Below are positions 1 through 5,358 of a stretch of DNA of 5,358 nucleotides, in pieces. Source of the DNA: Thiotrichaceae bacterium (lineage in GTDB: Bacteria > Pseudomonadota > Gammaproteobacteria > Thiotrichales > Thiotrichaceae); assembly GCA_027030285.1 (NCBI GenBank), contig JALVFC010000043.1:1-5358 (forward strand), given 5' to 3'. The notes under the pieces were generated by a model. That model made no database searches. It saw only the letters and a list, made by a program, of their open reading frames with translations, and was not told the origin of the DNA. Made by a program: the position numbers and the translations under genes. How positions within the stretch are numbered: the stretch's first letter is position 1; every line of letters starts with the position of its first letter.

Positions 1-2834
1 ACCGCCACGCCAAACAGGGCGATAAAGCCAATAGAGCCGGGAACGGATAGATACTGTCCGGAAATAGCCAGTGCCGCAATACCGCCAATCAATGCCAGCG
101 GTACATTGAGCATAATCAGTAATGCCTGTCCGACTGAGCTGAAGGCAAAGTAAAGCAACAGAAAAATCAGCCCAAGCGACAGTGGTACGACGATCATCAG
201 GCGTTTTTGAGCGCGTTGCTGATTTTCAAACTGTCCGCCAAAGACCACGGTATAGCCGGGTGGCAGCTTGACTTCCTGGTTGATGCGCTGGCGCAGTTCA
301 GCCACCAGTCCGCCCATGTCTCGCCCTTCTACATTGGACTGAATGACCACGCGGCGTTGGACATCATCACGGCGGATTTGTGGTGGCCCGGATTCAATCC
401 CGACATGGGCAACTTCCCGCAGCTTCACCCATGCTCCCTGCGGTGATTCCACAATCAGGTTGCGGATCGCTTCAACATTATCACGGTATTTTTGTGCCAG
501 GCGAATATTGATGTCGTACCGCTCATTACCACGGATCACCTGTCCGGCTTCCACGCCGCCAATTGAGTCAGCAACCAGCGACATGATTTGACCAACTGGA
601 ATACCATAGCGTGCCAGCGCATCCCGGTCAGGGCGAATAACCAGCTGTGCTTCACCAGCGATTTGTTCCATTTCCACGCCGCGTGTGCCCTCCACCTTGC
701 GCATCAGGGCTTCAATCTGTTTACCAATACTGGCGAGCTTGTCCAGATCGGAACCAAACAGTTTCACTGCCAGCTGTGCCTTGACACCGGAGAGCAATTC
801 ATCCACCCGTGTTGCTATAGGCTGGGAGAAGGAAAATAGCAGCCCGGGGAATACTGACATCTTCTTTTCCATCAATGCTTGCAGCTCCTTGCGATTTTTC
901 GCACTGCGCCACTCGGAGACGGGTTTCAGACCAATAAATATCTCGATATTGGAAACCGGCTCAGGGTCACCGCCAATTTCTGCCCGTCCAATACGCGAAG
1001 AAGCATACAGCACTTCCGGGAAGCTCATTAGCTCCTTTTCCAGCTTTTTTGCCACCTTCAGCGCTGTGTTCAGGCTGGAAGAGGGTGCCAGTGTGACGCG
1101 CACATTAATCGTTCCTTCTTCCAGTTCGGGTACAAACTCGGTACCCAGCGTGCTTGCCAGCCACAATGCACCGGCAAGCAGCAGTATGGCAATGCCTGCG
1201 ACCAGCCAGCGCAGTTTGTTTGCTACCTTGAGCAAGGGGCGATAGATGGCTGACAGCACTTTCATAACCGGACTTTCCCGATGCGTGACATGAGAGCGGA
1301 ACAGCCAGCTTGCCAGCGCAGGAACCACCACCAATGCCACCAGCAGGGAGGCAAGCATGGCAAGCACGATGGAAATGGCCATCGGTTGAAACAGCTTACC
1401 TTCCACGCCTTGCAGCGTAAATAGTGGCGAGAACACGATAATAATTATCATCACGGCAAAAAATACCGGGCGTCCCACTTCCTTGGCGGACTCCTGAATC
1501 AGCAGTCCGATTCGCTGTTCACCATCACGAGTGTGCGCAGTGAGGCGGCTGAAAATATGCTCCATCATCACCACCGAGCCATCCACCATCATGCCAATGG
1601 CAATTGCCAGCCCGCCAAGCGACATCAGGTTGGCAGAGATATTCCAGTAGACCATCAGCATCAGCGCCAGACCAATGGAAATCGGTACAGAAATCAGTAC
1701 CAGTAACGTGGCGCGAATATTTAACAAAAACAGCATCAGTACGATCAGGATCAGTACAAAAGCTTCCAGCAAGGCTTTGGTCACCGTACCAACTGCCTTG
1801 TCTACCAGTTCGGACTGATCATAAAATGGCTGGATGGTCACGCCGTCGGGAAGGGCAGTCTGAATGGCTGGTAATCTGTCCTTGACGCCATTAATGGTGG
1901 CGTTGGTATTGGCACCCATGCGTTTGAGTACAATGCCCACCACCACTTCGCCCAGCGATTGGGGTTTGCCAGTGGCATCGCGGTTCATCATGGTCACTGC
2001 TCCCTGGCGGATTTCAGCACCAAAAGCGACCTTGGCAACATCGGCAACCCGTACCACATTGCCATCAATCGTTTTCAGTGGAATATTGCGAATATCCGTC
2101 AGCCCCTCTGCGCCACTGCGAATCCAGCCGACACCACGAATTACCAGCTGTTCATCATAACGATCCAGATACCAGCCACCAGCATTGCGGTTGTTGGCTT
2201 CAATGGCCTGCACAATGTCGTTGCTGTCAAGGTCATACGCCAGTAACTTTTCCGGGTCGATTTGCACCTGATACTGACGCACCTCACCGCCAAACGAGAG
2301 TACATCCGTGACACCATCAACGGGCATAATCAGCAGTTTAACTACCCAGTCATTCAGGCTGCGTAGCGCAATAGCATCATATTCAGGGTTGTCGGATTGC
2401 AGCATATACTGGAAAACCTGCCCCAGACCGGATGTGTTCGGGCCGATTTCCGGTGTGCCAACGCCTTCCGGAATATCCTCTTTGGCAGCTTGCAGACGCT
2501 CAAAGACCAACTGGCGCGCAAAGTAAATATCAGTGCCTTCCTTAAAGACTACGGTAATAACCGACAAACCTGTTTTGGAAATGGAACGGACTTCCTCGAC
2601 ATCGGGCAGGGCATACATCACCGCCTCAATAGGGAAGGTAATCAGTTGCTCGACTTCTTCCGCGGCAAGCCCACGTGCTTCGGTATTGATTTGCACCTGA
2701 ATATTGGTGACATCCGGAAACGCATCCAGATTCAGTTTTGGAAGGATCATATAGCCTCCCAGCAAAGTTGCCAGCAATGCCAGGATGACGAGCAGGCGGT
2801 TTTTGATCCCTGCTTCAATAATGGTATTTAACAT
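1..2834 (-). CDS. czcA: CzcA/CusA-family heavy-metal efflux RND pump, 3' end beyond window
   Basis: Inner-membrane proton/metal antiporter of the HME-RND family, the motor of a tripartite efflux complex. Reading from the ATG at 2834-2832, the frame stays open for 944 full codons and runs off the left edge. Family members are about 1030-1070 residues, so roughly the last 90-110, including most of TM10 to TM12, are missing. Visible in order: TM1 (about 14-31), the family hallmark FPDVTNIQVQI (39-49), the first porter and docking region, TM2-TM3 (about 354-397), the TM4 metal/proton motif with D418 and E425, TM5-TM6 (about 456-512), TM7 (about 542-560), GTEFVPELEEG (564-574), the second porter region, TM8 (about 880-898), TM9 (about 904-924) and the start of TM10 (LFGVAV). 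The start is supported by an AGGAG six bases upstream. It follows the adaptor gene after 9 bases, so the two are probably translationally coupled. Family assignment is secure; the metal is inferred, and the symbol denotes family only. Divalent cations are favoured because the positions of the CusA methionines appear to hold Asn and Glu. Confidence 0.95.
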   Translation of the reverse strand, partial: MLNTIIEAGIKNRLLVILALLATLLGGYMILPKLNLDAFPDVTNIQVQINTEARGLAAEEVEQLITFPIEAVMYALPDVEEVRSISKTGLSVITVVFKEGTDIYFARQLVFERLQAAKEDIPEGVGTPEIGPNTSGLGQVFQYMLQSDNPEYDAIALRSLNDWVVKLLIMPVDGVTDVLSFGGEVRQYQVQIDPEKLLAYDLDSNDIVQAIEANNRNAGGWYLDRYDEQLVIRGVGWIRSGAEGLTDIRNIPLKTIDGNVVRVADVAKVAFGAEIRQGAVTMMNRDATGKPQSLGEVVVGIVLKRMGANTNATINGVKDRLPAIQTALPDGVTIQPFYDQSELVDKAVGTVTKALLEAFVLILIVLMLFLLNIRATLLVLISVPISIGLALMLMVYWNISANLMSLGGLAIAIGMMVDGSVVMMEHIFSRLTAHTRDGEQRIGLLIQESAKEVGRPVFFAVMIIIIVFSPLFTLQGVEGKLFQPMAISIVLAMLASLLVALVVVPALASWLFRSHVTHRESPVMKVLSAIYRPLLKVANKLRWLVAGIAILLLAGALWLASTLGTEFVPELEEGTINVRVTLAPSSSLNTALKVAKKLEKELMSFPEVLYASSRIGRAEIGGDPEPVSNIEIFIGLKPVSEWRSAKNRKELQALMEKKMSVFPGLLFSFSQPIATRVDELLSGVKAQLAVKLFGSDLDKLASIGKQIEALMRKVEGTRGVEMEQIAGEAQLVIRPDRDALARYGIPVGQIMSLVADSIGGVEAGQVIRGNERYDINIRLAQKYRDNVEAIRNLIVESPQGAWVKLREVAHVGIESGPPQIRRDDVQRRVVIQSNVEGRDMGGLVAELRQRINQEVKLPPGYTVVFGGQFENQQRAQKRLMIVVPLSLGLIFLLLYFAFSSVGQALLIMLNVPLALIGGIAALAISGQYLSVPGSIGFIALFGVA
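1557..1607 (-). other. TM4 signature motif of the RND pump (metal/proton relay)
   Basis: This stretch encodes residues 410-426, AIAIGMMVDGSVVMMEH. In CzcA the equivalent motif carries D402, D408 and E415, which are needed for proton-coupled transport. Here D418 and E425 keep the spacing of D408 and E415, but the position of D402 is A412. The AIAIG-x-MVD half resembles CusA-type pumps, while the DG-x-VV half resembles CzcA-type pumps. The final residue is His rather than the usual Asn. The alignment is from memory of the family, so subclass assignment is inference. Confidence 0.75.
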
Positions 2835-2840
2835 GCGTGA

Positions 2841-2845
2841 CTCCT
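2841..2845 (-). promoter_or_regulatory. Ribosome binding site of the pump gene, overlapping the adaptor stop codon
   Basis: On the minus strand the sequence reads TAGGAG, then GTCACG, then ATG. AGGAG is a strong Shine-Dalgarno core with a 6-base spacer to the pump start. Its first two bases are the last two of the adaptor stop codon TAG. Ribosomes finishing the adaptor therefore end on the pump's binding site, which suggests coupled translation. Confidence 0.8.
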
Positions 2846-4064
2846 AGTGGTTATGGACTTCAAAGCCACTTTTCGCCAGTTCCGACTGTACGAAAAACGC
2901 GCCCTTGCTAACAATCGTTGTGCCAGGCTTCAAGCCGTCGATAATCACCTTGTCGCCAAGCTTTTCCAGCACTTCAATTTCTTTGGGAACGAAGCGTCCT
3001 GCTGCTTCTTCCACAAACACCATCCAGTCACCATCGGGGCTGCGCAATACTGCTTCGGCAGGTACTGCCAATGCACGGCGAGTCCCCTTGCTGTCAATTC
3101 GGGTTTTTACAAACTGACCCGGAAATAGTGCTGTTCCTGCTGACTGCACTTCGATGCGTACTGGCAAGGTGCGGGTTTTTTCATTCAGCAGGCGACCAAT
3201 AAAAATAACCTTGCCGGGGATAGCCTGATCCGCTGCCAGTATGGTTGCTTTGCTGCCAATACGGATGTTGCTTGCGTTTTCTGGTTTGATATTGGCTTCT
3301 ACCCACAAATGATTCAGGTCGCTGATAACAAACAACACATCCTCGGGGTTGACGACTTGCCCGATGACAAAACTGTCCTGAATCACTGTGCCAGCCTGTG
3401 CTGCACGCAACTCAAAATGCTTTTGTACGGCCTTGCTGCCGGACTTCAGTAATTTTTTTACCTGTGACTGGCTTTTGCCGTATGCCTTGAGCCGGGCTTC
3501 TGCCTGTTCTTTGGCAATGCGCGCTTCGGTATAACGCTTGCCAGAGACAGCATCCGGTCCGAGTGCTTTCAGACGTCGCCAGGTGGCTGTTGCCGCAGCG
3601 AGTTCTCCCCTGGCTTCGGCGATGCTGGCAGCTAATTCCGCAGAGCTGGCGGCAAGGTCTGCCGTTGCCAGTACATTGGCGGAAATATCGGTGGTATTGA
3701 TGGTGTGCAGGGTGACCAGCAGATCCCCTTTTTTCACATGATCACCCGTTTTAACGTGGCGTTTTTCCACCCGGGTGGTGATGGATGGGGATACCTGGAA
3801 GGTTTTGTACTGGTTGAGTTTGACTTCGCTTAATGCGGTAATCTGTTTGCTCACAGGTTGCATCTCAAGCTGCATGGTTTCGATACCTGCGCGTTGCATG
3901 CGCGCGGCATCCAGCTCTACATCGTTGGCTGCCTCAGTATGTTCGTGCTCATGGTCGTGATCTGCTTCTGCCAGCAGTAGTGGCGGGCTGCACAGTAATA
4001 TGCCTGCCAGTAAGTAATGTAATTTCAAACGGTTTGCTTTCGTTGTTATTGATAATAAATTCAT
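2844..4064 (-). CDS. czcB: CzcB/CusB-family periplasmic adaptor (membrane fusion protein)
   Basis: Periplasmic adaptor that joins the RND pump to the outer-membrane channel and may load metal into the pump. The complete 406 residues fit the family. A signal peptide (basic n-region, hydrophobic core about 15-31, AEA cleavage after residue 34) is followed at once by DHDHEHEH (35-42). The first half of the lipoyl-like domain is at about 85-120 (VEKRHVKTGDHVKKGDLLV). A short Ala-rich coiled-coil hairpin spans about 130-210. The second lipoyl half (AGTVIQDSFVIGQVVNPED) covers 224-242. The beta-barrel follows (about 250-325) and then the membrane-proximal domain, ending in FEVHNH. Cys25 lies in the signal core without Gly, Ala or Ser before it, so a lipoprotein is unlikely. 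The ATG at 4064 is backed by an AGGA site 8 bases upstream and by the signal peptide directly behind it. The gene lies 27 bases after the channel gene and 9 bases before the pump gene. The symbol denotes family; substrate is not proven. Confidence 0.95.
   Translation of the reverse strand: MNLLSITTKANRLKLHYLLAGILLCSPPLLLAEADHDHEHEHTEAANDVELDAARMQRAGIETMQLEMQPVSKQITALSEVKLNQYKTFQVSPSITTRVEKRHVKTGDHVKKGDLLVTLHTINTTDISANVLATADLAASSAELAASIAEARGELAAATATWRRLKALGPDAVSGKRYTEARIAKEQAEARLKAYGKSQSQVKKLLKSGSKAVQKHFELRAAQAGTVIQDSFVIGQVVNPEDVLFVISDLNHLWVEANIKPENASNIRIGSKATILAADQAIPGKVIFIGRLLNEKTRTLPVRIEVQSAGTALFPGQFVKTRIDSKGTRRALAVPAEAVLRSPDGDWMVFVEEAAGRFVPKEIEVLEKLGDKVIIDGLKPGTTIVSKGAFFVQSELAKSGFEVHNH
3939..3962 (-). 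other. Acidic-histidine metal-binding tail of the adaptor
   Basis: The eight codons encode DHDHEHEH, alternating His with Asp or Glu, at the predicted mature N-terminus right after the signal peptide. Such runs typically bind Zn, Ni, Co or Cu in the periplasm. CusB instead uses N-terminal methionines for Cu/Ag. The sequence shows the run directly; a role in metal capture or transfer to the pump is inference. Confidence 0.7.
3963..4064 (-). other. Signal peptide of the adaptor
   Basis: Residues 1-34 have Lys and Arg at 9-14, a Leu-rich core and an Ala-Glu-Ala end, which fits signal peptidase I. This places the adaptor in the periplasm. The exact cleavage site is a prediction by eye. Confidence 0.75.
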
Positions 4065-4072
4065 TGTCTTAA

Positions 4073-4076
4073 TCCT
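4073..4076 (-). promoter_or_regulatory. Ribosome binding site of the adaptor gene
   Basis: The minus strand reads AGGA, then TTAAGACA, then ATG, giving an 8-base spacer. It is weaker than the AGGAG before the pump gene. It lies in the 27-base gap after the channel stop codon. That gap holds no hairpin or T-run, so the transcript should read through. Confidence 0.65.
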
Positions 4077-4091
4077 GTATTGTTTTCCAGA

Positions 4092-5358
4092 CTATTTGCC
4101 AGCGAGCCATTGTTCAAAGCGGTTACTCACTGCCAGCCAGTCAAACCATGCTTTCCAGACGGTAGCTTTTAGCTCAATGGTGTTTAGTTCCGCCTCGCGT
4201 ATTTGCTTTAGCTGCACCAGATAATCCGAGGTGCTTAACTCGCCTGCACGCCACAAGCGCAACAGCAGGTGGCTCTGCTTGCGTAGACTGCTATTGGCGA
4301 CTTTTTGCCAGCTTTGCCAACTGGAGCGATTCAGTTGATAGCGTTGTGCCGCTGCCTGCAGGCGGGCTTTTAGCTGCAACCGCTGGTTCTCAAGCTGGCT
4401 TTCTGCGCGGCGTAATTCGGCACGGGCTTCATCGACTTCAGCCTGGTAGTTATTGCGAATATTCAGCGGGATGGAGAGTGTTAGCCCAACCAGTTTGTCA
4501 GCATTTTCAGCACCTACCCGCACGCCAACAGTAGGGTCTGCCTTTTGCTCCCGGACACGCAGGCGCATCAGGCTGCGTGCCTGAGCCACACGGGTGGTTG
4601 CTGCCTTGAGGGAGGGCAGGCTGGCAAGTAGCGTTTCATAGTGCAATTTGTCTGCCTGCAACGGCGGAGGGGTATAAGGCAAGGAAGGCCAGTTTTTGTT
4701 TTGCTTGCCGGTGATTGCCAGCAGTGCTTGTAATTTGCTCGTTAGTGCGGTTTTTGCCTGATTCAGTGTCAGTTGTGTCTGTGTGGTAATCAGACGAATC
4801 TGCTCCAGATCCAGCTTGCTGATGTCACCCGCCTTGTACAGCTGGTTTGCCTGAGTCTGTAGCTGATTTGCCAGTGCCAGGCGTTGTTGATGCGCCTGAA
4901 TCAGTTCGCGTTGCAGCTGATAATCTGCCAGTGCAGAAAATACTTCTGCGATAAACTGCTGGCGCACATTCTGTTGCTCAAATGTACTCACCTGCTGGGC
5001 AAGGTAGGCTACATTTTTACGGGCAGCCCGTTTGTTATGCCAGTCAATCGTCTGATTTATGGCAAGTGTTGTTGTATCCACCTTGTCTCGGTTATTGCCC
5101 AGACCAAGCCGTTCACCGTCAAGTTCCAGTTCTGGGTTGTAAAGGGGGCGTGAGGCGGCACGGCTCCGCGCCCTGGCAGCCTCCAGTTCTGCCTGGCTTG
5201 CCTTGAGGCGGGGATGAGTTTGTTGCAGTTGCTGTAAAAAGAGTGCCAGATTCCTCAATGTAGCTGGCTGCGCTGATGCTGCATGGCTAATGGGTATTAT
5301 TAGCCATTGCAGCAGAATAAAAATACTGCACGCGACAGTATGCTGAAATTTGCTTTGC
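4092..5358 (-). CDS. czcC: CzcC-family outer-membrane efflux channel (TolC superfamily), start beyond window
   Basis: Trimeric outer-membrane channel through which the pump and adaptor expel metal. The frame is open from the right edge to the TAG at 4094-4092, giving 421 visible residues, close to the full family length. The first visible residues (QSKFQHTVAC...) form a signal peptide with a hydrophobic core about 8-23 and HAASA before a likely cut after residue 29, so only a few codons including the start are missing. A TTG at 5258 gives a shorter reading but would drop this signal and is not the start. The mature part has HPRLKASQAEL (48-58), NPELELDG (74-81) and long Gln/Ala-rich coiled coils. 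Two matching segments, YKAGDISKLDL (174-184) and RAGELSTSDYL (371-381), mark the internal duplication of TolC-type proteins. A beta-strand stretch GLTLSIPLNIRNN lies at 291-303. The Cys at visible residue 10 is not in a lipobox. It is the first of the three genes seen. The symbol denotes family. Confidence 0.93.
   Translation of the reverse strand, partial: QSKFQHTVACSIFILLQWLIIPISHAASAQPATLRNLALFLQQLQQTHPRLKASQAELEAARARSRAASRPLYNPELELDGERLGLGNNRDKVDTTTLAINQTIDWHNKRAARKNVAYLAQQVSTFEQQNVRQQFIAEVFSALADYQLQRELIQAHQQRLALANQLQTQANQLYKAGDISKLDLEQIRLITTQTQLTLNQAKTALTSKLQALLAITGKQNKNWPSLPYTPPPLQADKLHYETLLASLPSLKAATTRVAQARSLMRLRVREQKADPTVGVRVGAENADKLVGLTLSIPLNIRNNYQAEVDEARAELRRAESQLENQRLQLKARLQAAAQRYQLNRSSWQSWQKVANSSLRKQSHLLLRLWRAGELSTSDYLVQLKQIREAELNTIELKATVWKAWFDWLAVSNRFEQWLAGK
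5271..5357 (-). other. Signal peptide of the outer-membrane channel (N-terminus cut by edge)
   Basis: The 29 visible codons read in frame with the channel gene and encode a Lys near the start, a core CSIFILLQWLIIPI and the end SHAASA. Ala at -3 and -1 suits signal peptidase I cleavage before QPATLRN. No ATG, GTG or TTG occurs in frame within this stretch, so initiation lies just beyond the right edge. Confidence 0.8.

Noticed and set aside
685..1245. Plus-strand open frame of 186 codons
   Set aside because: It lies wholly antisense to the pump gene, whose protein matches the RND family through this stretch. The plus-strand product is Ser-rich with no recognisable domain.
2397..2831. Plus-strand open frame of 144 codons
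   Set aside because: It is antisense to the well-conserved N-terminal part of the pump (TM1 and first porter region). It shows no family features and looks like a by-product of codon bias.
3600..3680. Possible repeat in the adaptor gene (Ala/Ser/Glu-rich AELAAS-like units)
   Set aside because: The repetition is low-complexity coiled-coil composition typical of adaptor hairpins; the DNA does not show a clean tandem repeat.
3988..3992. Lipoprotein signal at Cys25 of the adaptor
   Set aside because: The residues before Cys25 are Ile-Leu-Leu, and a lipobox needs Gly, Ala or Ser directly before Cys. An AEA signal peptidase I site fits better.
4065..4091. Possible terminator, promoter or small gene between channel and adaptor genes
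   Set aside because: Only 27 bases, with no inverted repeat or T-run; it is explained by a stop-to-start gap carrying a ribosome site.
4884..5153. Plus-strand open frame of 89 codons opposite the channel gene
   Set aside because: It is antisense to the conserved coiled-coil part of the channel protein. The short product has no recognisable motif.

Overview
The window holds three consecutive genes of one heavy-metal efflux operon. All lie on the minus strand and are transcribed from the right edge towards the left, in the order outer-membrane channel (czcC-like), periplasmic adaptor (czcB-like), inner-membrane RND pump (czcA-like). Both outer genes are cut by the window edges: the channel gene lacks only its first few codons at the right edge, and the pump gene lacks roughly its last tenth at the left edge. 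The adaptor gene is complete.

The host is a Gram-negative bacterium, because a tripartite envelope-spanning system needs an outer membrane. By eye, G+C is near 50 percent and codon use looks even across the three genes. A proteobacterium is the natural guess, but nothing in the window fixes the genus. There is no mobile element, repeat array, RNA gene or regulator gene.

Layout: positions 1-2834 encode the pump (945 residues visible). A 9-base gap carrying part of an AGGAG ribosome site separates it from the adaptor gene (2844-4064, 406 residues). A 27-base gap with its own AGGA site precedes the channel gene (4092 to the right edge, 421 residues visible). These small gaps imply one transcript whose promoter lies beyond the right edge. 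No terminator is visible, and no gene-free stretch exceeds 27 bases.

The three proteins should form one proton-driven complex that takes metal cations from the periplasm (and possibly the cytoplasm) and expels them outside. The metal is not settled. The pump lacks the methionines expected at a CusA-type Cu/Ag site. It keeps the second Asp and the Glu of the CzcA transmembrane-helix-4 motif but has Ala where CzcA has the first Asp. The adaptor has an acidic-histidine-rich N-terminus in place of the CusB methionines. Together these favour a divalent cation such as Zn, Co, Cd or Ni. This is a recognisable family operon rather than a new system; the points worth a second look are the helix-4 motif, the His-rich tail and the true start of the channel gene.
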